Shown: positions 1 to 6,852 of the stretch, piece by piece
How positions within the stretch are numbered: the stretch's first letter is position 1
Layout: every line of letters begins with the position of its first letter
Origin: an uncultured bacterium
GTDB taxonomy: Bacteria > Actinomycetota > Coriobacteriia > Coriobacteriales > Coriobacteriaceae
Reading direction: 5' to 3'
NCBI GenBank assembly: GCA_905215225.1
Contig: CAJMPM010000012.1
Location: 1 to 14,440, forward strand
DNA length: 14,440 nt
Notes under the pieces: generated by a model
Seen by the model: only the letters and a program-made list of their open reading frames with translations
Databases searched by the model: none
What the model was told of the DNA's origin: nothing
Program-made: the position numbers and the translations under genes

Positions 1-46
1 ATGGGACGCGCGCGACCTCTAGCTCGGCCAGGAGTGTCTCCAACTA

Positions 47-77
47 CCACTCATTTAAGTACGTCCCCAATGAGTGG
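47..77 (+). repeat. Hairpin repeat, copy 1 (conserved 13-nt loop)
   Basis: A perfect 9-bp inverted repeat, CCACTCATT (47-55) and AATGAGTGG (69-77), encloses the 13-nt loop TAAGTACGTCCCC. A second unit with the same loop apart from one base lies at 95-129. The conserved loop and changed stem suggest recognition of a folded nucleic acid. The function is unknown. Confidence 0.65.
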
Positions 78-94
78 CCGAAGAGTGCCCTCGC

Positions 95-129
95 GACCAG
101 TCGTTTAAGAACGTCCCCAATGACTAGTC
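95..129 (+). repeat. Hairpin repeat, copy 2 (conserved 13-nt loop)
   Basis: GACCAGTCGTT (95-105) pairs with AATGACTAGTC (119-129) over 11 positions, with one G-T wobble and one C-A mismatch. The loop TAAGAACGTCCCC (106-118) differs from copy 1 at one base and has the same 13-nt length. It lies in the same orientation as copy 1, 50 bp further on, upstream of the zinc-ribbon operon. Confidence 0.62.
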
Positions 130-247
130 AAAAATGGGCCATGTGTCCCAGTTGTGGAGACTCCTTGAGCCGTCTGGGTATCGTGAAAGATCGCGCGCTC
201 GCCCATCATCAAAAGTGACACACGCTACCTGTTGATGGGAGGCAGCC

Positions 248-985
248 ATGGGCTTCTTTGACAAGATGTTCGAGAAGAAAGAGTGCGCGATTTGCGGTAC
301 CGAGCTGGGACTTCTAGGTAAGACAAAAATCAATGAAGGCTACCTGTGCAAAGAGTGCGCCGGCAAGCTCTCCCCCTACTTCCACGGCTATCGCTCCAGC
401 ACCGCGGACGATATCCGTGAGCAACTCGCCTACCGCGAGGCCAACGCCGAGCGCCTGTCTTCGTTCAACCCCACGCGCACGCTTTCTGCCGGGCGCACCA
501 ATATTATGCTCGATGAGGACGCGGGCCTGCTGATCATCACTTCGCAGAGCCGCTGGCGCGACGCCAATCCCGACATCATCGAGTTCTCGCAGGTACTCGG
601 CTGCGATATGGATATCGACGAGCATCGCACCGAGATCTATCGCGAGACCAAGGACGGCGAGCGCGAGAGCTACAACCCGCCGCGCTACGATCTGGATTAC
701 GACTTTAATCTGACCATCCACGTCAACACGCCTTACTTTACCAAGATCAACCTGCGCGTGAACGACTCCACCATCGACCAGCGCGGCTCCATCGAATACC
801 GCGAGGCCAAGCGCCAGGCAACCGAGGTCCGCGATGCGCTAGTGCAGCTGCGCCAGGAGACGCGCGACAGCGTCGTGGCCGCCAAGGCCCCCAAGACCGC
901 GGTGACCTGCCCCTTCTGCGGAGCCACCACCATTCCCGATGCCAGTGGGCGCTGCGAATACTGCGGCGGCGCCATCGGCGCATAG
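248..985 (+). CDS. DUF4428 / zinc-ribbon protein
   Basis: A 245-residue soluble protein with a metal-binding cluster at each end. The N-terminus has Cys13, Cys16, Cys34 and Cys37 in a pattern that fits DUF4428 (CxxCG, then GYLCKECAGKL). The C-terminus has a short zinc ribbon with Cys221, Cys224, Cys236 and Cys239. The middle (about 75-205) is a beta-rich domain with an ITSQSRWRDANPDIIEF stretch, followed by an apparently helical, charged tail. There is no signal peptide or membrane segment. The start is well supported: GGGAGG lies 5 nt before the ATG. It is the first gene of a + strand block and lies 24 nt before the next zinc-ribbon gene, so co-transcription is likely. The family has no established function. 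Its place beside a zinc-ribbon membrane protein and an SPFH protein suggests an accessory role at the membrane, which is inference. Confidence 0.9.
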   Translation: MGFFDKMFEKKECAICGTELGLLGKTKINEGYLCKECAGKLSPYFHGYRSSTADDIREQLAYREANAERLSSFNPTRTLSAGRTNIMLDEDAGLLIITSQSRWRDANPDIIEFSQVLGCDMDIDEHRTEIYRETKDGERESYNPPRYDLDYDFNLTIHVNTPYFTKINLRVNDSTIDQRGSIEYREAKRQATEVRDALVQLRQETRDSVVAAKAPKTAVTCPFCGATTIPDASGRCEYCGGAIGA

Positions 986-1009
986 CCTCCGGCAGCGAAA
1001 GGACCGATC

Positions 1010-2332
1010 ATGGCCTTCGAGAGCGTTAACTATCAGTGCCCTGCCTGCGGTGGCCCCTTGCATTTTGCAAGTGCCGAGCAAAAGCTCGTCTGCGACTACT
1101 GCGATTCTCGTTTTGAAGTCGAAGAAGTCGAGGCCCTCTATCGCGAGCGCCAGGACAAGGCAGATGCCAAAGCCGATGCCGCAGCCGCGGCCCCCAAGCC
1201 TGCTGTCGACGATGCCGTGCAGGAGCTGGCTCAAAACGCCGGCTACATCTGCTCGTCGTGCGGCGCCGAGCTCGTGTCCGACGGCACCGTCGCCGTCACC
1301 ACCTGCCCGTACTGCGGCAACTCCGCCGTGGCGCCCGGCCAGCTCTCTGGCGACTTCTCACCCGACCTGGTGATTCCGTTTAAGCTCGGGCGCGACGATG
1401 TCATGGCCGCGCTCAAAGACCACTACAAGGGCAAAATCCTGCTGCCCAAGAGCTTTGTCACCGGCAACCACATCGACGAGGTCCAAGGTGTCTACGTGCC
1501 GTTTTGGCTCTACGGCGCCCGCGTTGACGGCGAAGTGTGCTTTGACGCGACCAACGAGACCGTGACCGAGGAATCCGATCGCACCGTCACGACCACCGAC
1601 CACTACGATGCCTATCGCAAGGGCAATATCTCGTTTAAGCGCGTGCCCGTCGACGGATCGTCCAAGATGCCCGACGGCCACATGGACGCCATCGAGCCGT
1701 TTGACTACGATGCCCTGCGCCCGTTTTCGGTCGCGTATATGCCCGGCTACATCGCCAACCGCTACGACGAGGATTGCGAGACCTGCAAGGCGCGTGCCGA
1801 GCGCCGCATGGAGGAGAGCACGATCTCGGCCCTGCGCGAGACCGTCGTCGACGAATATGACGATGCCACGGTCGAAAGCAAGCAGCTCGACTACACCTGG
1901 GAAGACAGCGACTACGCCCTGTTCCCCGTGTGGATGCTCTCTACCTCGTGGAACGGCAAGAGTTATCTGTTTGCCATGAACGGCCAAACCGGCCGCATGG
2001 TCGGCGAGCTTCCCTGCTCCAAGCCCAAGCTCGCTATCGCCTCGGTGCTGTTCTTTGCGATCGGATTTGTCCTTTCCCAGATTCTCTTTATGGGCGAGAA
2101 CGCCTTCGATCCGGACTACCTCACCTTTGATGTCGAGGGCATCCTCATCAACATCGTCGCGCCGCTGATCATCGTGATCATCGCAGACGTGCTGCTGGTA
2201 GGCCAGCTCAAGACGGCCAACGAGGCCACCCACGCCGACTGCTACTGCGGCGAGCTCGACCTGACCGAGAAGCACGACACCTTCAGCCACACCGAGACCA
2301 CCGTTGTCATGAAGGACAACAAGGACGATTAG
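1010..2332 (+). CDS. TFIIB-type zinc-ribbon membrane protein
   Basis: A 440-residue protein with two N-terminal zinc ribbons: Cys10/Cys13 with Cys28/Cys31, and Cys81/Cys84 with Cys99/Cys102. An Ala/Lys-rich linker separates them. A long soluble domain follows (about 110-330), with the motifs PDLVIPFKLGRDD, HYKGKILLP and GVYVPFWLYGARVDG, typical of zinc-ribbon proteins often misnamed as PriA-like helicases. No helicase motif is present. Two hydrophobic segments near the C-terminus (about 341-361 and 378-399) should anchor it in the membrane. A short tail carries another CYC pair. The SD sequence AAAGGA precedes the ATG. By position and architecture it resembles the zinc-ribbon/TM partner of bacterial SPFH proteins (YdjG-like in Bacillus). 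That equivalence is inferred from architecture, not an alignment. Confidence 0.9.
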   Translation: MAFESVNYQCPACGGPLHFASAEQKLVCDYCDSRFEVEEVEALYRERQDKADAKADAAAAAPKPAVDDAVQELAQNAGYICSSCGAELVSDGTVAVTTCPYCGNSAVAPGQLSGDFSPDLVIPFKLGRDDVMAALKDHYKGKILLPKSFVTGNHIDEVQGVYVPFWLYGARVDGEVCFDATNETVTEESDRTVTTTDHYDAYRKGNISFKRVPVDGSSKMPDGHMDAIEPFDYDALRPFSVAYMPGYIANRYDEDCETCKARAERRMEESTISALRETVVDEYDDATVESKQLDYTWEDSDYALFPVWMLSTSWNGKSYLFAMNGQTGRMVGELPCSKPKLAIASVLFFAIGFVLSQILFMGENAFDPDYLTFDVEGILINIVAPLIIVIIADVLLVGQLKTANEATHADCYCGELDLTEKHDTFSHTETTVVMKDNKDD

Positions 2333-2380
2333 CCATTCTGACCAATACCACCCGGCCTTTGACGAGAAAGGAAGATCACC

Positions 2381-3616
2381 ATGGGACTCTTGAAAGCTGG
2401 ATTGGGTGCTGCCGGCGGCGTCATGGCCGACCAGTGGAAGGAATTTATCTATTGCGAATCGATGCCCGCTGACGTCTTGGCCTGCAAGGGCAGCAAGCGC
2501 ACCGGCGGCCGCAGCTCCAACACGCGCGGCGAGGACAACGTCATCTCCAACGGCTCGGTCATCGCCGTCAACGACGGCCAGGGCATGCTCGTGGTGCAAA
2601 ACGGCAAGATCATCGAAGTCGCGCTGGAGCCCGGTGAGTTCGTCTTTGACACCGGCAGCGAGCCGAGCGTCTTTAGCGGCAACCTGGGCGATTCCATCAA
2701 GGAGACCTTCGCCAATATCGGCAGCCGCTTTACTTTTGGCGGCGATGCAGGCAAGGACCAGCGCGTCTACTTCATCAACACCAAGGAGATCATTGGCAAC
2801 AAGTACGGCACCGCCTCGCCCGTGCCCTTCCGCGTGGTCGATAACAACATTGGCCTGGACGTCGACATCTCCGTGCGTTGCAACGGCGAGTATTCGTACC
2901 GCATCACCAACCCGCTGCTGTTCTACACCAACGTATGCGGCAACGTGACCGATAGCTACACGCGCGACAAGATCGACAGCCAGCTTAAGTCCGAGCTGCT
3001 CACCGCCCTGCAGCCCGCCTTTGCCAAGATTTCGGAGCTGGGCATCCGCTACAGCGCTATCCCCGGTCACACCACCGAGCTCGCCCGCGCGCTCAACGAG
3101 GTCCTCTCCGCCGACTGGCGCGACCTGCGCGGCGTCGAGATCGTGAGCTTTGGCGTCAACTCCATCGCCGCCTCGCAAGAAGACGAGCAGATGATCAAGG
3201 ACCTGCAGAAGGCCGCGGTCATGCGCGATCCCACCATGGCAGCTGCCAACATCGCCAGCGCCCAGAGCGACGCGATGCGCGCCGCGGCGGCCAACCCCAA
3301 CGGCGCGATGGCCGGCTTTATGGGCATGGGCATGGCAGGCGGCATGGGCGGCATGAATGCCAGCCAGCTGTTCGCCGCCGGCCAGGCACAGCAGCAGGCC
3401 GCCCCGCAGCCGACTCCGGCACCCGCCCCGGCTCCTGCCGCCGCGCCTGCGGCCGGCGCATGGACCTGCAGCTGCGGCGCCACCAACACCGGCAAGTTCT
3501 GCTCCGAGTGCGGAAGTCCCGCACCCGCCCCGGCACCGGCAAAGTGGTTCTGCCCCAACTGCGGTAGCGAAAACGGCGGCAAGTTCTGCAGCAACTGCGG
3601 AACGCCTCGGCCCTAG
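2381..3616 (+). CDS. SPFH-domain protein with two C-terminal zinc ribbons (YdjI-like)
   Basis: A 411-residue protein. The N-terminal two thirds (about 20-290) matches the SPFH/Band-7 branch often labelled 'virion core protein' and exemplified by Bacillus YdjI, with strands such as SVIAVNDGQGMLVVQNGKI and a GEFVFDTGSEP segment. These proteins form membrane-associated oligomeric scaffolds. A Gly/Met-rich run (about 308-330) and a long Ala/Pro/Gln linker (about 337-360) follow. The end holds two zinc ribbons: Cys363, Cys365, Cys374, Cys377, then Cys391, Cys394, Cys403, Cys406. The first opens with CxC rather than CxxC. There is no signal peptide. The start ATG follows AAAGGAAG at good spacing. 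It lies 48 nt after the zinc-ribbon membrane protein, which probably recruits it. In Bacillus this module works with PspA in membrane stress. No pspA is visible here. Confidence 0.88.
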   Translation: MGLLKAGLGAAGGVMADQWKEFIYCESMPADVLACKGSKRTGGRSSNTRGEDNVISNGSVIAVNDGQGMLVVQNGKIIEVALEPGEFVFDTGSEPSVFSGNLGDSIKETFANIGSRFTFGGDAGKDQRVYFINTKEIIGNKYGTASPVPFRVVDNNIGLDVDISVRCNGEYSYRITNPLLFYTNVCGNVTDSYTRDKIDSQLKSELLTALQPAFAKISELGIRYSAIPGHTTELARALNEVLSADWRDLRGVEIVSFGVNSIAASQEDEQMIKDLQKAAVMRDPTMAAANIASAQSDAMRAAAANPNGAMAGFMGMGMAGGMGGMNASQLFAAGQAQQQAAPQPTPAPAPAPAAAPAAGAWTCSCGATNTGKFCSECGSPAPAPAPAKWFCPNCGSENGGKFCSNCGTPRP

Positions 3617-3635
3617 CCCCTCTATCTGGTAATTG

Positions 3636-3657
3636 GCGGGGGATCCGCCACCCCCGC
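3636..3657 (+). terminator. GC-rich hairpin between the SPFH and lipoprotein genes
   Basis: GCGGGGG (3636-3642) pairs with CCCCCGC (3651-3657) around an 8-nt loop, followed by ATTTGCTTCT rather than a clean T-run. It lies 19 nt after the SPFH stop codon. It may weaken rather than stop transcription into the lipoprotein gene, or protect the upstream 3' end. Confidence 0.45.
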
Positions 3658-3696
3658 ATTTGCTTCTATGGGTTTCGTTCGATAAAGGAGGACACC

Positions 3697-4539
3697 ATGA
3701 AGACAACGTTCAAAAAGTCCGTACTCGCATTTCTGACATGCGTCCTGGCGCTCGCCTTTGCCCTGACGGGCTGCAGCGGCGGCGGCAAAGACCCCAAGGC
3801 CAACTTCGTCGGCAGCTGGCAGTACTCGGGTGGAACCTTCGATGGCGAAGAGCTCACCGATGAGTACATGGATATGCTCAAGGAGTGGGGCGTCAACTGC
3901 ATCCTGATCCTCGACGAAGACGGCACGGGCGTCCTCGACATGTTCCTTGAGGTCGCCGACCTGAAATGGGAGGCCAAGGACGCCACCACCGTAACGATTA
4001 CCGCCGAAGATGAGTCGCACGACCTGAAGCTCAAGGACGACAAGCTCGTCCTCGAGGTGGAAGGTGACAAGCTTATCTTTACGAAGTCCGACAAGGATCT
4101 GTCCGGTACGGTGAAGAAGGATCGCGAGGCGGCCGAGAAGGAAGAAGAGATCGATGAGGCCGTCGAAGACGACGACGTCCAGAGCATCGAAATCTCCCCC
4201 GCCGTCACCGTCGCCGATGACGACCTGTGCACCATCACCATCACCGAGAAGTTCAAGGACGACTGGGGCGACATCGGCTTTGTCGTCAACATCACCAACA
4301 AGAGCGACAAGGACCTGACCTTCTACGCTCCTTCCGGCAAGACCAACGTCAACGGCACCATGAAGGAACCCTGGTTCTCGGCTCACCTGATGCCCGGCAC
4401 CAACGCCACCGAGGAATTCACATTCTCGAGCGGCGAGCTTGGCAGCCTTGACGACCTGGTCAACACGACCATCGGCATCGACGCCTATCTGACCGATTCC
4501 TACGAGGACGTCGCCTCTTACACCGCAACCATCGCGTAA
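3697..4539 (+). CDS. Secreted lipoprotein of unknown function
   Basis: A 280-residue predicted lipoprotein. A Lys-containing N-terminus (MKTTFKK) is followed by a hydrophobic stretch and the lipobox LTGC, giving lipidation at Cys26 and anchoring outside the membrane. The first domain (about 33-132) begins FVGSWQYSGG and has alternating strands like a small lipocalin-type or META-type barrel. A highly acidic linker (about 140-162, many Glu/Asp) follows. The second domain (about 165-280) reads as an immunoglobulin-like beta domain with IGFVVNITNKSDKDL, a pattern seen in DUF4352/DUF5067-like lipoproteins. The ATG is fixed by an excellent AAAGGAGG. It lies 80 nt downstream of the SPFH gene with a hairpin between. 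It may be the outer-face part of the same envelope unit, but this rests on position only. The substrate is unknown. Confidence 0.87.
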   Translation: MKTTFKKSVLAFLTCVLALAFALTGCSGGGKDPKANFVGSWQYSGGTFDGEELTDEYMDMLKEWGVNCILILDEDGTGVLDMFLEVADLKWEAKDATTVTITAEDESHDLKLKDDKLVLEVEGDKLIFTKSDKDLSGTVKKDREAAEKEEEIDEAVEDDDVQSIEISPAVTVADDDLCTITITEKFKDDWGDIGFVVNITNKSDKDLTFYAPSGKTNVNGTMKEPWFSAHLMPGTNATEEFTFSSGELGSLDDLVNTTIGIDAYLTDSYEDVASYTATIA

Positions 4540-4590
4540 CGGCACGTAACATCAGCCGCGGATTGGCGGACACATCCGCGCACATGTCAA

Positions 4591-4623
4591 GCGGGGCCGC
4601 AGGAGATAATCCTGCGGCCCCGC
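4591..4623 (+). terminator. Strong hairpin terminator after the lipoprotein gene
   Basis: A perfect 14-bp stem, 4591-4604 with 4610-4623, closes on the 5-nt loop GATAA and is followed by CGCTTTATG. It is 51 nt past the lipoprotein stop. The T-run is weak, but the very stable stem and the position between convergent genes make termination likely, possibly in both directions. Confidence 0.75.
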
Positions 4624-4655
4624 CGCTTTATGCCGACAGCACTGCCCATACAAGC

Positions 4656-4696
4656 AGGCCGCCCGTCGTTTTTAGATGCGAAACGGCGGGCGGCCT
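4656..4696 (-). terminator. Hairpin terminator after the response-regulator gene
   Basis: A 16-bp stem with one G-T wobble, 4656-4671 with 4681-4696, closes on a 9-nt loop. It lies 36 nt past the response-regulator stop on the - strand, back to back with the + strand terminator, and insulates the two convergent operons. Confidence 0.72.
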
Positions 4697-4732
4697 ATCT
4701 TTACGGCGCCGGAACACGGGTGAGCGCACCGA

Positions 4733-5356
4733 CTACGGGCGCTCCATGTTGGGAACGATGCTGCCCTCGGTCACCGCATGCACGGCCAGGCGCATGATGT
4801 TGTCGTAGCCAGTCTTGCTCAGGATCTCCGAAATGCGGCGCTTGATGGTGCCCTCGCTCATAAACAGCTCGGCCGCGATCTCGCGACGACTTTTGCCCTC
4901 GCAGGCAAGGCGCAAAATCGATAGCTCGACATCGTCGAGGGCCGCCGTGCCCGAAAAAATGCTCTCGGGCGGCTTGGGAAACGTGCAATAGCCCGCCAGC
5001 GTGGAGCGCATCACAGCGAACAGCTCGTCGATACCGACGTTCTTGTACACAAAGCTATCGACGCCCGCCTCGCGGGCCTGATCGACAAAGGTGATCTCGG
5101 GCATGCCGGTCATGATAATGATGCGACACTCGGGCAGTTGCTCCTTGATGCGCGCCGCCGCCACGATGCCGTTTGAATCGTGTTCGGTGCACACGTCCAT
5201 CAGTATCATGTCCGGGCGCTCCCTGAGTGCGACGCCCAAGGCCTCGGAGGCATCGGCAATCGCGGCGACGACGGTCATATCGGGCTGGTCACCAACGGAG
5301 CGTGCCAGGCTCTCGCGCAGAATGGCCTGGTCTTCGACTATAAGGACGCGGATCAT
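4733..5356 (-). CDS. NarL/LuxR-family response regulator
   Basis: A 207-residue two-component response regulator. The receiver domain (1-120) shows the acidic residues Glu8/Asp9, the phospho-acceptor Asp54 in LMDVC, Thr83 and Lys105 (VYKN), so it should be phosphorylatable. The C-terminal LuxR-type helix-turn-helix (about 142-195) contains LACEGKSRREIAAELFMSEGTIKRRI, typical of DNA-binding output. The start ATG overlaps the stop of the upstream kinase gene (ATGA, 5353-5356), and AAGGAG lies 6 nt before it, so translation is coupled to the kinase. It is the last gene of the three-gene signalling operon and almost certainly the partner of the kinase. The target promoters cannot be read from this sequence. 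Length and residues are normal for the family. Confidence 0.95.
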   Translation of the reverse strand: MIRVLIVEDQAILRESLARSVGDQPDMTVVAAIADASEALGVALRERPDMILMDVCTEHDSNGIVAAARIKEQLPECRIIIMTGMPEITFVDQAREAGVDSFVYKNVGIDELFAVMRSTLAGYCTFPKPPESIFSGTAALDDVELSILRLACEGKSRREIAAELFMSEGTIKRRISEILSKTGYDNIMRLAVHAVTEGSIVPNMERP

Positions 5357-6852
5357 GAGCTTCTCCTTTGGGACGTGTCGTTGGCGTTAAGCGGAATGGA
5401 CACCGCAAGCGTAAAGGGCGGGGCGGCGTGGACCTCTAGGCTGCCACCCAGATCTTGTGCGACATGCCTCATACCTGGGATACCCGTTCCCTCGCGATAC
5501 GATACGGGGGCCGGGGACCCGTCGTTAGAAATCGTCATGCGCGCGACGGCTCCAGCATCCGCCCCCTCCTGCCACAGACGCACGTGGACCCGATGTGCCT
5601 GCGCATGCTTGGTGGCATTGGTCGAGGCCTCGCGGATAATCTGCAAAAATGCGGCGGCGACACGCGCGTCCTCGGGCAGCACACCCTCAACATCGATCTG
5701 CACACTCACCAGGCCAAAAGCATGGACGATATCACCCAGCTGCTCTGCAGGCTCGCTGGCACCGCCACTGCGCAAATCGGCGGCAATTGAGCGCAGCAGC
5801 GGGTCGATCTGCTCGAGCGACTCGTCATCCAGGCGCCCCTCCTCCAGATAACGATGGAGGATGGGCAGGCGCTGCCCGATCACGTCGTGCACGCGAGCGC
5901 GCATACGCAGATAGGCCGCATTGTCAGCAACTTTTTTGACTTCTTCGATCTGGGCTTGGAGCTCTTGGCCCGCAAGCTCAAGCAGGTGGTTGGCTTGCGC
6001 CAGGCGGTCGTAGACGTGTGCGTATTCCGTCACGTCCAGGCCGACGACGCGCTCGAAAGGACGGCCCGAGACCGTAACGGAGTCGCGCACGAACAGACGA
6101 ATCTCGGAAGGAGAGATCTCGACCACGGCGCGATCCCTACCAAAGCGATCAAGGTCGATATGGGCGCGATTAGTGCTGCTTTCGGGCATTTGCATGCTAA
6201 GTTTGCGCAGGTCGTTCCACGTGCTGCTCATGTCGCCCAGGTCGGTGGGCATATGGAGCTCTACGAGGTTTTTGCGCATGCAGCGGTTCATGAGCAGCGG
6301 ACGGCCCCTCGGGTCCAGATACAGGATGCCCACGGGAATCACGTTGATGGTCTCGATCGTCGAGAACGCGGTGATATCCTCCTGGCGGTTACGGACGTCC
6401 ATCAAGAGCGCCGCGATGGAACGGAACAGGAAGAACGCTCCCTCTGCGATAAGGACAACGGTCCACGCCGAGCCCATGGCAAAAACCACCGGCGGCGTCA
6501 CGGCGACAACAAGCAGCAGCTCGACCAGCATGACGGGGCGACGATAGCGCACCATAAGCACCACGCCATAGGCAAAGATTGCGGCATTGAGCCACAGCGC
6601 TCCGCCCATTGCCCTGGCGCAAACGTCAAGCGGCGCCACCAGATACGAGCCAGACGACGCGAACAGGATAAGCGCCGAAACCACCAGGTGAAGCACGAGG
6701 CTCGCCTCGTAGGCGCAAATCACCTTACGGTTATAGGGCGAGCGGCGCGATGCGATGAGCGGGACGTGGATCGTCTGCAGGCACGCAGCCAGGGCAAAGA
6801 CAACATCGAGCGCAACGATTTGGGGAAGAATGAGCGAAATCTGCATCGTCAC
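5353..6852 (-). CDS. HPK7-type sensor histidine kinase
   Basis: A 499-residue membrane histidine kinase (497 if it starts at the ATG two codons later). About five hydrophobic segments fill residues 11-150. A PAS-like region (about 165-280, TIETINVIPVGILYLDPRG) and a coiled coil (about 282-312) follow. The dimerisation/phospho-acceptor helix has His322 in RMRARVHDVIGQRL, as in NarX/DesK-type kinases. The ATP-binding domain is complete: N-box Glu408/Asn412/His416 (EASTNATKHA), ISNDG (441-445), and a G-box GTGIPGM (455-461). The GTG start overlaps the TGA of the upstream sensor (GTGA, 6849-6852), with GAGG 8 nt before it. The last codons overlap the response-regulator start. It should phosphorylate that regulator. 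The ligand is unknown. The PAS-like call is weaker than the kinase call. Confidence 0.95.
   Translation of the reverse strand: MTMQISLILPQIVALDVVFALAACLQTIHVPLIASRRSPYNRKVICAYEASLVLHLVVSALILFASSGSYLVAPLDVCARAMGGALWLNAAIFAYGVVLMVRYRRPVMLVELLLVVAVTPPVVFAMGSAWTVVLIAEGAFFLFRSIAALLMDVRNRQEDITAFSTIETINVIPVGILYLDPRGRPLLMNRCMRKNLVELHMPTDLGDMSSTWNDLRKLSMQMPESSTNRAHIDLDRFGRDRAVVEISPSEIRLFVRDSVTVSGRPFERVVGLDVTEYAHVYDRLAQANHLLELAGQELQAQIEEVKKVADNAAYLRMRARVHDVIGQRLPILHRYLEEGRLDDESLEQIDPLLRSIAADLRSGGASEPAEQLGDIVHAFGLVSVQIDVEGVLPEDARVAAAFLQIIREASTNATKHAQAHRVHVRLWQEGADAGAVARMTISNDGSPAPVSYREGTGIPGMRHVAQDLGGSLEVHAAPPFTLAVSIPLNANDTSQRRSS

Noticed and set aside
1..108. Short + strand frame starting at the first base of the window
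   Set aside because: It is 35 codons, the ATG at position 1 is chance, it ends inside the second hairpin repeat, and it has no SD or recognisable motif.
124..333. 69-codon - strand frame before the first gene
   Set aside because: It overlaps the start of the DUF4428 gene and the leader, with no motif and no SD of note.
1358..3706. Very long open frame (782 codons) on the - strand
   Set aside because: It lies opposite the zinc-ribbon and SPFH genes, whose cysteine motifs, SD sites and domain matches are clear. The antisense product is Ala/Gly/Val/Asp/His-rich with no recognisable domain, as expected from a codon-biased high-GC gene read backwards.
4563..4808. 81-codon + strand frame after the lipoprotein gene
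   Set aside because: It runs through two strong terminator hairpins and into the 3' end of the response-regulator gene, so it is not plausible as a gene.
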